A stretch of 64,000 bases of DNA. It comes from Vibrio zhanjiangensis (GTDB lineage Bacteria > Pseudomonadota > Gammaproteobacteria > Enterobacterales > Vibrionaceae). Below, piece after piece: positions 35,164 to 44,886 of the stretch. The position numbers and the translations under genes were made by a program. The notes beneath the pieces were generated by a model. That model did not search any database. It worked only from the letters and a program-made list of their open reading frames with translations, and had not been told where the DNA came from. The stretch covers positions 1-64,000 of the forward strand of contig NZ_BSPW01000021.1 in the NCBI RefSeq assembly GCF_030161235.1, given 5' to 3'. Positions within the stretch are counted from its first letter, which is position 1; each line of letters begins with the position of its first letter.

Positions 35164-35235
35164 GTTATCTCAGCACTTGCTGACGAAATGATATTGATAG
35201 CGCTTGATTCAGTCATTTTGATGGACGGTCAGTAA
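35164..35235 (+). pseudogene. Residual 3' end of deoD (purine nucleoside phosphorylase)
   Basis: In frame, these 23 codons end EMILIALDSVILMDGQ-stop. DeoD proteins end with a closely similar block (an F-x-x-MI-x-IALxSVLxGD-type C-terminus). A stop codon lies just upstream and no other deoD sequence remains. It looks like a scar of a deleted deoD, at the place where deoD sits in related Vibrio. The call rests on about ten matching residues recalled from the family. Confidence 0.6.
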
Positions 35236-35250
35236 GCCATCATCAAATAC

Positions 35251-35275
35251 AGGGTTGATGCGATACATCAACCCT
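35251..35275. terminator. Bidirectional terminator between deo operon and ytjB
   Basis: AGGGTTGATG and CATCAACCCT form a perfect 10-bp stem with a 5-base loop, touching the ytjB stop codon. Confidence 0.8.
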
Positions 35276-35891
35276 ATTCTTGATTGAGTTCAAGCTCTTT
35301 CAACAGCAGATTTTCACCTTTATCTCTAGGCTTTCTTCGTACAACAAGGGTGAGAAGCAGCCCCGTTATAAAGCTCATTCCAACCATAGTGTACATATAT
35401 CGATCACTTTTTCTGTAATAATGGTCGGAGAAAGCGGTCACTTTGCCAGTTTCAAAGGTTAAGCGCACAAAGCCTATCACGGCATTGTCATATATAACGG
35501 GCTCAACAAGTTGTTGCTTTCCAATCCGCGCGGTTTCAAGAGGCGTATCTAAACCGAGAATTTCCCGTACACTTTTGCTCTTGTCACTTGAAGCCAGTCG
35601 AACGCCTTCTACATCATAAATAGTCGCGTCAAAGACCAGATCATCTTTGGCAAGTTGATTGGTGAGTTTTAATAAGCGTTCTTGATCTTCACTTGCGATC
35701 ATATCGCCAGCAGCCAAGGAGGCCTGAGAGACTAACACCTTGATTAATGTATCTAATTGGTTTTGTTGTATCTCTTGGTTAGCTTGAGTGATCTTGACAC
35801 TATTAACGCCAATTACAATCAACATCATGATGAGAGCAGCTATTGTCAGCACTCTCATGGCCATGCGGAATGAAAACAGGGAAGATTCCAT
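35274..35891 (-). CDS. ytjB: YtjB/AhpA-like periplasmic sensor-type membrane protein
   Basis: This 205-residue protein has an N-terminal membrane helix (about 12-32), a periplasmic region of about 130 residues and a second helix near 165-185, then a short basic cytoplasmic end. It matches the YtjB (SMP_2) family, found next to and divergent from serB in gammaproteobacteria. ATG 35891 is preferred; the GTG two codons earlier forms part of its ribosome binding site. Function is not firmly known. Confidence 0.85.
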   Translation of the reverse strand: MESSLFSFRMAMRVLTIAALIMMLIVIGVNSVKITQANQEIQQNQLDTLIKVLVSQASLAAGDMIASEDQERLLKLTNQLAKDDLVFDATIYDVEGVRLASSDKSKSVREILGLDTPLETARIGKQQLVEPVIYDNAVIGFVRLTFETGKVTAFSDHYYRKSDRYMYTMVGMSFITGLLLTLVVRRKPRDKGENLLLKELELNQE

Positions 35892-35994
35892 ATTCACCTA
35901 AACAGAAGATAAGTTTACTATAAAGAATATTGATACTTGCGCAGACAAATTGCAATAGGTTAAGTTGTGGTTAAGTTTTTTAGGAACAATTCAC

Positions 35995-36975
35995 ATGGAA
36001 ACGTTTAAGACTCTTTCTATTCAAAAACAGACTTCTTTGTACACTCGATTACCCGAAGTGAGATCAACTAGCCACTTAGAGAAAGTGAAAGCCAATTGGG
36101 TTGTTTTTGGTGAACAATTATTGGTTGAGCATTTTGATGAAATTAATGCCTATACAAGGTGTAAAAATAACATCCTTGATACATGGAAAGTAGGACAGTA
36201 TCAAGTTGCGTTGATGCAAGGTGACTTATCTTTTGAACATGAAGAAATTTTGCAAGCACTAAAACTCGATTATGCGTCTTTGAATGATTTACCTGATCTA
36301 TCCAAACCAGGATTGATCGTTTTAGATATGGATTCGACGGCTATTCAGATTGAATGTATTGATGAAATCGCAAAGCTAGCAGGGGTTGGTGAAGAAGTAG
36401 CAGAGTTGACCGAGAGAGCAATGCAAGGTGAGCTCGATTTTGAGCAGAGTCTGCGTAAACGTGTCGCGGCTCTTTCTGGCGCGGATGAATCAATCCTCAC
36501 TCAGGTTAGAGATGAATTAGCATTGATGCCTGATCTTGCGAATTTAATTGGTACGCTTCGACAATTTGGTTGGAAGACCGCCATTGCTTCGGGAGGGTTT
36601 ACTTATTTTTCTGATCATCTCAAAAATATCTTGGCTTTGGATTACGCCCGCTCTAACCAATTGGAGATTGTTGATGGCAAACTGACAGGACATGTCCTCG
36701 GTGAAGTGGTCTCAGCGCAGACCAAAGCCGATATTTTGCATCAATTATCGGAGATGTATGAAATAGAGACGCATAATACGGTTGCCGTTGGTGATGGTGC
36801 CAATGACCTAGTCATGATGGAAGCCGCGGGCTTAGGCATTGCCTATCATGCTAAGCCCAAGGTAGAAAACATCGCTCAAACCGCCATTCGTTACTCTGGG
36901 TTAGGGGGGGTGTTATGTATTTTGTCCGCTGGCTTAGCCAAACAGAAAAAAATCAGCTTTCAAGCCAAGCCTTAA
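35995..36975 (+). CDS. serB: Phosphoserine phosphatase
   Basis: This HAD-family enzyme makes serine from phosphoserine, the last step of serine synthesis. From ATG 35995, behind TAGGA, it has 326 residues; a longer frame from 35965 lacks a ribosome binding site. The HAD motif I is LDMDSTAIQ with Asp111 and Asp113. The ASGGFTYF and GDGANDLVMM motifs follow. An N-terminal regulatory-type region covers about 1-95. It is divergent from ytjB, as in E. coli. Confidence 0.96.
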   Translation: METFKTLSIQKQTSLYTRLPEVRSTSHLEKVKANWVVFGEQLLVEHFDEINAYTRCKNNILDTWKVGQYQVALMQGDLSFEHEEILQALKLDYASLNDLPDLSKPGLIVLDMDSTAIQIECIDEIAKLAGVGEEVAELTERAMQGELDFEQSLRKRVAALSGADESILTQVRDELALMPDLANLIGTLRQFGWKTAIASGGFTYFSDHLKNILALDYARSNQLEIVDGKLTGHVLGEVVSAQTKADILHQLSEMYEIETHNTVAVGDGANDLVMMEAAGLGIAYHAKPKVENIAQTAIRYSGLGGVLCILSAGLAKQKKISFQAKP

Positions 36976-36988
36976 TCTAGATAATTTT

Positions 36989-37029
36989 TGTGAGTAGAGG
37001 CTATTGTTTTCTAGCGGTTTCTACTCACA
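36989..37029. terminator. Hairpin between serB and plzC
   Basis: TGTGAGTAG (36989-36997) pairs with CTACTCACA (37021-37029) between two convergent genes. The 23-base loop contains a further GCTA/TAGC pairing. Confidence 0.5.
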
Positions 37030-37036
37030 GAGAAAG

Positions 37037-39382
37037 TCACTCTTTGGGTAAATGCAGTCTAAGCGTTACTTCTTCAGTTATGTCAGTGATCTCACTGTAG
37101 CCAACGATGCCGCCAATTTCTTTTTCGAGTGTTCTGGCATTATGCATGTTGAGCCGAGCCAGTTCTGAGAGATCTTCTTGCAATAATGCGCTCATAGGTT
37201 CAAACACCGGAGCACTACAAATACGAATTGCATAGAAGCGCCCCATTGCCTGAGCATCTTTAATAAACTCAATGCGTTGTTTAACCGATTCAAATTCACC
37301 GAATAATTTTGATTCATAGGAGTGAACTCGGTTGCCAAATAGCTTTATTGCCAAATAAATCTCATGAAAATGTGGTTGGGCCCCATCGATATGTTTCATT
37401 GGTTGGGCAAGCAGAGAATTGGTATGTCCTTTAAAAATAGGCTCAAGAGAGAATTTGTCTTCCTTACCCAGTTTTGCAAAGAGAATAAGATACGGCGGTA
37501 GTGGATAATTAATGCCAATGACCCTAGGTTTAAGCGTTCTTGTCGGTTTTTCGACGAAAATCGGGGCGCTAACTATCTTGTCTAACAAAATATCATGCAG
37601 GCCTTCGAGCAGTTCATTGCTTGGAAGAACCTCTGTTATGGAATTTAATTTATCTTGATTGTGCTCGATTAAACTGCCAAAAAACGCGATATTTTTCATG
37701 GTATGGCTATCTTCGAGAATGACAAGCTGCAGTCGTTTCCCGCCAGGGGATATCCTAATCACTTTGTATGGCACTTTGCTTAAAGTAACATTTTTGTCGA
37801 GTTTATCCAGTTCGGTGAAGTTTACAGCACAGGTTTCGCCAGCTTTGAGGGTGCTTGGGGAAGTGAGTGCAATGCTGATGCCGCGCTTAGATATATCGAG
37901 CGTTATACCTGTATGCGTCTGGTTGTCTTCGCCAGTGAGAACCAGTGGAGAACGAAACTGAAAGCGCGGTTCTTTACGGCGAGACTTTGCATCATAATAA
38001 ATACAAGTTGGATTATTGGTTGGATTTCGTGCATGGCGAAAGCTATTGATGCTGCTGCTAGGCAATTTAGGTTTAGGCGCTAGCAAGTAATCGCCATTGC
38101 TTGTTTCTGTGGAGAGTTCTTGCAAAATGCCACAATGGGTAAGAGTACTAGCATCAAGTGTTAGCTCAGAAGAGTGCTTGACTAACTCGGCGCACTCGTC
38201 TTTTGAGAGCTCGAACATATGCACACGAAACACTTTCCAACTTTTTTTCCTTGCGCCTACATGACAGAAAAGCTGCCGCACCTCTTCTTTCGCTTCAGGG
38301 AGCATCATTGAGAAAAACAAGGTTTTGTCTTGGTGGCTGTGGGTAAAGGAGTAAAAAATCTCGTCAGCACTTTGAATATCAGGTTTCATGAGTCTTTCAA
38401 GGCGAGCTTGACTGAATAAACTGGTTAAGGCCTGCTGGTTCCGTTCATCATGCCAGTAATGCCATATTGGTTGATTATTTTCAGTCATCAAAGCGAGCTT
38501 GAGTTCCTGACCACTGAAGAATAACGGCAGGTTACAGGTATGTTTGAGAAAGGTATGTTCATAACCTCTTGAGCGCGCTCGAATGACTTTGTCTTGAGTG
38601 TCATGTCGGTTACGTTGTCGATCACTGTTGAGCCGACTTTCGATCAATTGTTCGATGGCATTCGACTCATCCAATTTGAGTAGACGAAGAAACTTAACCG
38701 AATCGTTATCGTATGACTCATCAACACCAACAATGCGGTATTGCATTGGCTCTTTGAGGCCTTCTAGTTCAGATTCTTTCATCAACTCAATGAACTTGAC
38801 GGCGATAATTTCGCCTGGCTGATAGTCAAATGCCGAAGGGACTTTAAATTTTGCGCCAGATGGCGAGAGGTCGATTGTTGTCGCATGAACAAGATCAATA
38901 CCGAGTTTAAACTCAATTTGCGATGAGACTTTAAGACGATTTTCACGACGCTTCAGATCGTAACCAAGCTTAATCGCTTCTACATCAAAAATACTGGTCT
39001 TTTCTTCGGTTTCATCTCCGTGTAGTTGTCCTCTTTTTTTCATGACTCGAAAGTTATTGTGGGTGTTACATAAGGCTTCCCAAACGCCTTCTGTGTACCC
39101 GCCAAACTTACGCACATTTTTCTGATAAGTGTTAAATGCGACGTCATCAAGCCAATGCTTGACCCCGTCCAGTTCGTATTCACGACATTCGCCGTTGACT
39201 CGACCTCTTAGATCAACCACTTTGGAGCATGGGGCCATCACACGATTGAGCTCCATTTTGACCAAAAGCTTGACAGACGGGGCTTCCCCTTCGGTCATTT
39301 GGCCAAGAACGAAGTCAAAGTCTTCTGAGTGATAAGCAGGGATCAGTCGCTCTGCTAACGACAATATTTCGGTTTGCTCCAT
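37037..39382 (-). CDS. plzC: Two-PilZ-domain c-di-GMP-binding protein PlzC
   Basis: This 781-residue cytoplasmic protein has two PilZ domains. The first (about 145-250) has RRENR and DLSPSGAKF. The second (about 465-570) has RRKEPR and DISKRGISI. Both keep the arginines and the D/N-x-S-x-x-G of c-di-GMP binding. The gene lies next to serB and radA, as does V. cholerae plzC. The large N-terminal and C-terminal regions have no known fold that I can name. It may respond to the diguanylate cyclase encoded at 20.4-22 kb, among others. Confidence 0.88.
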   Translation of the reverse strand: MEQTEILSLAERLIPAYHSEDFDFVLGQMTEGEAPSVKLLVKMELNRVMAPCSKVVDLRGRVNGECREYELDGVKHWLDDVAFNTYQKNVRKFGGYTEGVWEALCNTHNNFRVMKKRGQLHGDETEEKTSIFDVEAIKLGYDLKRRENRLKVSSQIEFKLGIDLVHATTIDLSPSGAKFKVPSAFDYQPGEIIAVKFIELMKESELEGLKEPMQYRIVGVDESYDNDSVKFLRLLKLDESNAIEQLIESRLNSDRQRNRHDTQDKVIRARSRGYEHTFLKHTCNLPLFFSGQELKLALMTENNQPIWHYWHDERNQQALTSLFSQARLERLMKPDIQSADEIFYSFTHSHQDKTLFFSMMLPEAKEEVRQLFCHVGARKKSWKVFRVHMFELSKDECAELVKHSSELTLDASTLTHCGILQELSTETSNGDYLLAPKPKLPSSSINSFRHARNPTNNPTCIYYDAKSRRKEPRFQFRSPLVLTGEDNQTHTGITLDISKRGISIALTSPSTLKAGETCAVNFTELDKLDKNVTLSKVPYKVIRISPGGKRLQLVILEDSHTMKNIAFFGSLIEHNQDKLNSITEVLPSNELLEGLHDILLDKIVSAPIFVEKPTRTLKPRVIGINYPLPPYLILFAKLGKEDKFSLEPIFKGHTNSLLAQPMKHIDGAQPHFHEIYLAIKLFGNRVHSYESKLFGEFESVKQRIEFIKDAQAMGRFYAIRICSAPVFEPMSALLQEDLSELARLNMHNARTLEKEIGGIVGYSEITDITEEVTLRLHLPKE

Positions 39383-39515
39383 TAGTGATTGCTTGATTAC
39401 CCTTATGCAAAATATCTACCTTGATATATAAAACTTTAGTGTTATGTTACAACGAATCAAGATTTATCGATGATGAATGATAACGAGATCGTTATAAATT
39501 TGGGTCTGGAGTAAT

Positions 39516-40895
39516 ATGGCAAAGGTAAAAAGAGCCTACGTATGTAATGATTGTGGGGCAGATTTTCCAAGGTGGCAGGGGCAGTGTAATGCCTGTGGTG
39601 CATGGAATACCATAAGTGAAATTAGACTTGCAGCGTCACCCACTACAACTAAGCATGACCGGCTTTCAGGTTATGCGGGTAACTCTGGAGAAACTCAGGT
39701 TCAAGTCTTGTCTGAGATTGATTTACAAGAAGTTCCACGTTTTACTAGCGGTTTTAAGGAGCTGGATCGGGTACTGGGTGGCGGCGTTGTTCCTGGGGCT
39801 GCTATTTTAATTGGTGGAAATCCAGGTGCAGGCAAATCAACGTTACTTTTGCAAACTATGTGTTATTTGGCCTCACAAATGCCAACTTTGTATGTCACGG
39901 GTGAGGAATCTCTACAGCAGGTGGCAATGCGTGCGTCTCGATTAGGTCTACCCAAAGAGCACTTAAAAATGCTGTCTGAGACCAATGTCGATAGAATTTG
40001 TCAGGTTGCTGAAAAAGAGCAGCCCAAACTGTTGGTCATTGACTCCATTCAAGTGATGCATGTAGCCGATGTGCAATCATCTCCTGGTAGTGTTGCGCAA
40101 GTGCGAGAGTCTGCGACCGCGTTAACCCGTTATGCTAAACAAAATAATGTTGCCGTGTTTATTGTCGGGCATGTGACGAAAGATGGCACCTTAGCAGGCC
40201 CTAAAGTTTTAGAGCATATTATTGATTGCTCGGTTCTGCTCGATGGCGGTACGGATAGCCGATTTAGAACGCTTCGCAGTCATAAGAACCGTTTTGGTGC
40301 GGTGAATGAGTTGGGGGTTTTTGCTATGACGGGCCAAGGGCTAAAAGAAGTCAGCAATCCTTCGGCAATATTCCTTTCTAGGGGAGAAGAGGAAACGTCA
40401 GGAAGCTCGGTCATGGTGGTTTGGGAAGGCACCAGACCTTTGTTGGTGGAAATACAAGCTTTGGTTGATTATTCTCAGTTGGCGAACCCTAGACGAGTCT
40501 CTGTTGGCCTTGAACAAAACCGTCTTTCTTTGTTACTGGCAGTGCTGCACAAACATGGCGGGCTGCAAATGGCTGACCAAGATGTGTTTGTCAATGTTGT
40601 GGGGGGGGTGAAAGTGACCGAAACCAGTGCTGATCTCGCTTTAGTGATGGCATTGCTGTCGAGTTTTAGAGACAGAGCTCTCCCCCGAGATGTTGTGATA
40701 TTTGGTGAGGTTGGCTTGGCGGGGGAAATTCGCCCAGTACCAAGTGGTCAGGAACGGCTAAATGAAGCCTTCAAACATGGCTTTAAAAAAGCGATTGTAC
40801 CCGCTGCCAATATGCCGAAGGGAGGAATTGTGGGTATGCAAATCCATGCGGTAAAAAAATTGTCTGATGCAATCGCTGCCTTTGAAGAGCTATAA
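39516..40895 (+). CDS. radA: DNA repair protein RadA
   Basis: This 459-residue RecA-like ATPase helps branch migration in recombination. A zinc finger is formed by Cys10, Cys13, Cys24 and Cys27. The Walker A GGNPGAGKST lies near residue 100 and the RadA-specific KNRFG lies near 255. The C-terminal Lon-like domain contains the VGGVKVTETSADLA stretch. Length is typical. It has a GGAG ribosome binding site. Confidence 0.97.
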   Translation: MAKVKRAYVCNDCGADFPRWQGQCNACGAWNTISEIRLAASPTTTKHDRLSGYAGNSGETQVQVLSEIDLQEVPRFTSGFKELDRVLGGGVVPGAAILIGGNPGAGKSTLLLQTMCYLASQMPTLYVTGEESLQQVAMRASRLGLPKEHLKMLSETNVDRICQVAEKEQPKLLVIDSIQVMHVADVQSSPGSVAQVRESATALTRYAKQNNVAVFIVGHVTKDGTLAGPKVLEHIIDCSVLLDGGTDSRFRTLRSHKNRFGAVNELGVFAMTGQGLKEVSNPSAIFLSRGEEETSGSSVMVVWEGTRPLLVEIQALVDYSQLANPRRVSVGLEQNRLSLLLAVLHKHGGLQMADQDVFVNVVGGVKVTETSADLALVMALLSSFRDRALPRDVVIFGEVGLAGEIRPVPSGQERLNEAFKHGFKKAIVPAANMPKGGIVGMQIHAVKKLSDAIAAFEEL

Positions 40896-40902
40896 ATTGT
40901 TG

Positions 40903-40923
40903 GGGTTGAGCATTGCTCAACCC
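40903..40923. terminator. Bidirectional terminator between radA and sufS-like gene
   Basis: GGGTTGAGC and GCTCAACCC form a perfect 9-bp stem with a 3-base loop between convergent genes. Confidence 0.75.
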
Positions 40924-40930
40924 TGAGTTT

Positions 40931-42142
40931 CTAAAGCATATCAACGGCTTTTTCAACGCCAACTATTAATCTGTTAACATCTTCCAAGTTGTTATAAACA
41001 GCAAAAGAGGCTCTTAGTGTCCCTTTAATACCAAGCGCGTCCATTAAAGGGTGAGCACAGTGATGCCCTGCTCGTATAGCCACGCCTTGTTGGTCTAATA
41101 GGGTGGCCACATCTTGGTGATGGACCCCTTCAACCACAAAAGAAATCACGCTTGCTTTAGGCTGATAGCCGAGAACTTTTACGCCTTCAATCTTGGTTAG
41201 CCTTTGATAAGCTTGCTGAGTGATATTCTGCACATGCTTTTCGACTTCTTGGATAGACAGCGCGTTATACCAGTCAATTGCCCTAGCCAGTGCAATAGCA
41301 CCTGCCACATTTGGTGTGCCAGCTTCAAATTTTCCGGGAAGTGCACTGTATGTGGTACCTGAAAACGAGACATGTTCAACCATTTTACCGCCGCCGTGCC
41401 ATGGCGGCATGGTTTCAAGTAATTCTAGTTTCCCATAAAGCACACCAATACCAGCAGGGGCGTAGAGTTTATGACCGGAGAAGACATAAAAGTCAGCACC
41501 AAGAGTTTTCACATCCACTTGCTCATGGACAATACCTTGTGCTCCGTCAATAATGACTTTCGCGCCAACGTGCCTCGCTTTAGCGATAACCCCTTCAATT
41601 GGCAGCCTTGTTCCAGTGACATTGGTGATATGTGCTAATGCGACAATTTTTGTATGTGCAGAGAGTAGAGAGTCGAAGGCAGCCATATCCCACTGACAGT
41701 CTAGTGTCATGGGGACTTTTACTACTTTGGCGCCTGTTTGCTCTGCAACGATTTGCCATGGAACAATGTTAGCGTGATGTTCCATCTCACCAACTAAAAT
41801 TTCATCATTAGGCTTTAGGGTATTTCGAGCATAAGTTTGAGCAATAAGGTTGAGTGATTCAGTGGCCCCTCGTGTCCAAATGATTTCTTTATCTGTTTGA
41901 GCGCCGATAAATTTAGCGACAGTTGAACGTGCGGATTCAAACTGGCTGGTGGCATGAGCTGTTAAGCTGTGGCTGCCACGATGAACATTGGCGTTTTGAG
42001 CACGATAGTAGTGCGAAATAGTATCAATTACACAGTCGGGCTTTTGTGTGGTTGCTGCACTATCAAGATAAACAAGCGGTTGTTGATTAACGTTTTGCTT
42101 TAGCGCAGGAAACTGCTCACGAATCGCGTTCACATCTATCAT
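40931..42142 (-). CDS. SufS/CsdA-type cysteine desulfurase
   Basis: This 403-residue PLP enzyme takes sulfur from cysteine for Fe-S clusters and other thio-cofactors. The PLP Lys lies in FSGHKLYAP. The sulfur-accepting Cys lies in RAGHHCAHPLM, which is of group II (SufS/CsdA) type. No sufE, csdE or suf gene is adjacent, so the partner cannot be told from the context and I leave the symbol empty. It overlaps the yajL stop region by 4 bases, suggesting an operon with yajL and panE. Confidence 0.88.
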   Translation of the reverse strand: MIDVNAIREQFPALKQNVNQQPLVYLDSAATTQKPDCVIDTISHYYRAQNANVHRGSHSLTAHATSQFESARSTVAKFIGAQTDKEIIWTRGATESLNLIAQTYARNTLKPNDEILVGEMEHHANIVPWQIVAEQTGAKVVKVPMTLDCQWDMAAFDSLLSAHTKIVALAHITNVTGTRLPIEGVIAKARHVGAKVIIDGAQGIVHEQVDVKTLGADFYVFSGHKLYAPAGIGVLYGKLELLETMPPWHGGGKMVEHVSFSGTTYSALPGKFEAGTPNVAGAIALARAIDWYNALSIQEVEKHVQNITQQAYQRLTKIEGVKVLGYQPKASVISFVVEGVHHQDVATLLDQQGVAIRAGHHCAHPLMDALGIKGTLRASFAVYNNLEDVNRLIVGVEKAVDML

Positions 42143-42744
42143 GATTCGCAGTCACCTAACTTTTGGTAATGAAGAGTCGGTAAGGTTATCATCGGCTCTG
42201 CGACCGTCCATGCATGTTTTTTACCCGATAAGTTGATAATAATTTCCATTGCAAATTCAAGCGCAGTTCCTGGACCTTGGCTGGTCAATAAGTTGTGATT
42301 AATATCATAGGTAACACGTTTAGTGCGCCATTTTTCTTTGGCAATATGTGATTCAAAATTTGGGTGGCAAGTCATCATCGCGTTCGGATAAAGTTTATGG
42401 TGAGCAAGCACCAAGGCAGGGGCTGCGCAGATAGCCGCAACTAATTTGCCCTCGTACATTTGCTGGCGAACGATTTCGACTAGCAATGTGCTATCGCGAA
42501 AGACTTCAGAACCACCGACGCCTCCTGGTAAAATAATCGCGTCAAATTCATCGTCAGCAATGTCAACCAGTTTGCACTCTGCAGTGAGTGTGACCCCACG
42601 TGAGGCTTTCATGGTTAATTCACCTGCAAAGTCAGCGCTGGCAACCACGGTTTCGTATCCAGCTCTTACCATCATGTCTATGATAGTGATGGCTTCCATT
42701 TCTTCCGTACCCGGAGCTATGGGTACCAATACTTTTTTAGTCAT
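42139..42744 (-). CDS. yajL: DJ-1/YajL family protein
   Basis: This 201-residue protein starts MTKKVLVPIAPGTEEMEA from ATG 42744; an earlier start adds only three residues. The nucleophile Cys lies in AAICAAPAL and the acidic partner in GTEEME. YajL protects against oxidative and glyoxal stress, acting as a chaperone or deglycase (debated). It overlaps the end of panE by 8 bases and the start of the desulfurase by 4, so the three genes are probably cotranscribed. Confidence 0.92.
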   Translation of the reverse strand: MTKKVLVPIAPGTEEMEAITIIDMMVRAGYETVVASADFAGELTMKASRGVTLTAECKLVDIADDEFDAIILPGGVGGSEVFRDSTLLVEIVRQQMYEGKLVAAICAAPALVLAHHKLYPNAMMTCHPNFESHIAKEKWRTKRVTYDINHNLLTSQGPGTALEFAMEIIINLSGKKHAWTVAEPMITLPTLHYQKLGDCES

Positions 42745-43621
42745 GGTTCTGTTCAATCTGCTTAATGTGTTGAAAGAGCTGCTCGTTAGTTGGCACAGAA
42801 ATGTTGTGCGCCTTTGCTCTTTGTAAAAGGTAACCTGTGATAAAGTCTATCTCGCTTGGGCGTTGATGAACAATATCCTGATGCATCGAAGAGTAATTTT
42901 CAGATGTTGCCTCGATGACTTGATTGACCTTACTTAGTAAGCTCTCACTGCTTGTGTCTATACCTTCAGCGTTTAAAACTTGGCTTATTTCTGCAGTCAA
43001 CGAAGTGATGGTTTTCTGATAATTTGGTGAGGATAAGTGGCCATTTTTGACTTGGTTTATTGCAGTCAACGGATTGATGGCGCAGTTTATCGCCAATTTA
43101 TGCCAAAGTGCACTGAGGATATTTGAGTGCCATGTTACTTTAGGCAGCGCATGTTCAAATACGGTCTGTAAAAAATCACAACGTTTACCACCCTCGTTAA
43201 AGCCGCCAAACTCTGTGTATCCGTTACCTGTATGCAGAACTTGATTTGGTTTTGGGCGAAAAGCGCCATGTGTGGTAGTGCCAATCACCAGTGGATTATT
43301 CGGTAATAAAGTGTTGATTGCCTCTGCGGTACCCATGCCATTGTGCATTAAGACCAAAATGGTTTCTTGGGCAAGGCTAGGCGCAATTTGTTCTAGCGTG
43401 GGCTCGACAATAGGCGCTTTAACTGTCACCAACAAAACGTCTGCTGAGGCAAGTTTTTCTTTGCTATTGCAGGTAAACTGGACTGCAGGGTTATGATCTT
43501 GCTGAAGATAAATGGAGTTGTTGTGTTGCCGAGACCAAAGTGACACTGAATGGCCGGCGCGGCTTAAATGACATGCCCACAAAGAGCCAATAGCCCCAGG
43601 ACCAAGAATAACAATATTCAT
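42737..43621 (-). CDS. panE: 2-Dehydropantoate 2-reductase
   Basis: This 294-residue NADPH enzyme makes pantoate for pantothenate and coenzyme A. The nucleotide-binding GPGAIGSLW lies at residues 7-15. The catalytic Lys lies in WHKLAINCAINPLTA near residue 175, and ERP-like SEIDFITGYLL follows at the end. Length is normal. It is the first gene of a panE-yajL-desulfurase unit. Confidence 0.93.
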   Translation of the reverse strand: MNIVILGPGAIGSLWACHLSRAGHSVSLWSRQHNNSIYLQQDHNPAVQFTCNSKEKLASADVLLVTVKAPIVEPTLEQIAPSLAQETILVLMHNGMGTAEAINTLLPNNPLVIGTTTHGAFRPKPNQVLHTGNGYTEFGGFNEGGKRCDFLQTVFEHALPKVTWHSNILSALWHKLAINCAINPLTAINQVKNGHLSSPNYQKTITSLTAEISQVLNAEGIDTSSESLLSKVNQVIEATSENYSSMHQDIVHQRPSEIDFITGYLLQRAKAHNISVPTNEQLFQHIKQIEQNHD

Positions 43622-43681
43622 CTTAACTTATAATTGGTGCGAGTTTGCCAAGAGAATACGGTGATATGAAGGTATTGCCAA

Positions 43682-43710
43682 CAAAAAATGGCACCAGAAG
43701 TGTGCCATTT
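43682..43710 (-). terminator. Terminator of ompK
   Basis: AAATGGCAC and GTGCCATTT form a 9-bp stem. On the minus strand it is followed by TTTTTTG. Confidence 0.8.
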
Positions 43711-43735
43711 ATTAGACGTAAATTTAGACGTTGGG

Positions 43736-44527
43736 CTAGAACTTATAAGTAACCGCCACGTAGTGACCAAACCCAGTTGTTTTTCCTGCTAAGCCGTCAT
43801 CTTTTAGGCCGTAAACGTCTTTGTATCCTTTTAGGCCATAACCCACAGCAAAACGATCTGAATGCCAATAAATACCGTTAAACATGGCACCACCATTTGA
43901 AGTTTGTAGTGCAGTATTGTCATCTTTCATACCAAATTGGTAGTCAATATAGCCTTGGTATGAAATAAAAGACCCGTTTTCGAAGAAGTAGAATGGCTTA
44001 AACCAGTTCGTTGAAATTTGATAGCCATTCCAATCTTTCATATTGGAATCATAGGTTCCATAGAGGTTTAGTCCAACTTTACCAAACCAAGGAAGCTCTA
44101 CATCCGAACCTAGACCAATTTTTTGGGTGTTCACACCTGAATTTCCGCCCCACTCCATTAATGTTGCGACATAGAGTTCTTTGACTGGACCAAAAGATAA
44201 ATCTTTACCCGTTAATGCATCCAGAGACATCCGAGGGGCAAATTTCATAAAGATTTTTTCGGCACCATCTTTGTCACTATCAGGGTCAGAGGTTAGGTTG
44301 AATACATCGACGTAGCCATACAAATCAAATAGACCAGAACGACCGCCAAATTCCATTTCTAAATAATCATGATCTGATTCACCGGGTAGCTCATTAAAGG
44401 CTCCCATTAGGTTAAATTGAAGCCATTTGTAATCGTTTTTGTGGATATCACCGTCTGAGTAGTCAGCTGCCATGGCAGGGGTAGACATTGCAGCAACAAC
44501 ACCAAGAGCTAAAAGTGATTTACGCAT
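43736..44527 (-). CDS. ompK: Outer membrane protein OmpK (Tsx-like nucleoside channel)
   Basis: This 263-residue outer-membrane barrel has a signal peptide (cut after TPAMA, residue 20) and ends with the barrel signature YVAVTYKF. Length and sequence (DIHKNDYKWLQFNLMG at the mature start) match OmpK, known in V. parahaemolyticus as the receptor of phage KVP40, and the Tsx nucleoside channel family. It probably takes up nucleosides, matching nupC and the deo genes nearby. It is monocistronic with its own terminator. Confidence 0.93.
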   Translation of the reverse strand: MRKSLLALGVVAAMSTPAMAADYSDGDIHKNDYKWLQFNLMGAFNELPGESDHDYLEMEFGGRSGLFDLYGYVDVFNLTSDPDSDKDGAEKIFMKFAPRMSLDALTGKDLSFGPVKELYVATLMEWGGNSGVNTQKIGLGSDVELPWFGKVGLNLYGTYDSNMKDWNGYQISTNWFKPFYFFENGSFISYQGYIDYQFGMKDDNTALQTSNGGAMFNGIYWHSDRFAVGYGLKGYKDVYGLKDDGLAGKTTGFGHYVAVTYKF

Positions 44528-44886
44528 AGTGGGACTCTCTATGTATATTTTGTGTGAAAATGTAGTGATTGTGCCGAGATGTACAATCTTCGCTGTACTT
44601 TGGCTGGCTGAATAATATAGATAAAGCTATCAATTATCAGTGATAAATGATGATAAATTACAGATTAATATTGACAGCTATCACATATTTGAGAATTAGT
44701 TGGCTTTGTGCCAGAACGTTAAGGTTTTTGATACAACTGGCTCAAAGGTATCGTTTGCGTCTTGTTTCTTTTTATTGTTGGGAGGTTGGACGAGTGACTG
44801 ATTAGGCTGCTGACGCCCATTGATCGAATTTCTATCATCAACGTAAATCATACCAAACAAGTAAATGGTATCTGATAGTGAAAGAA

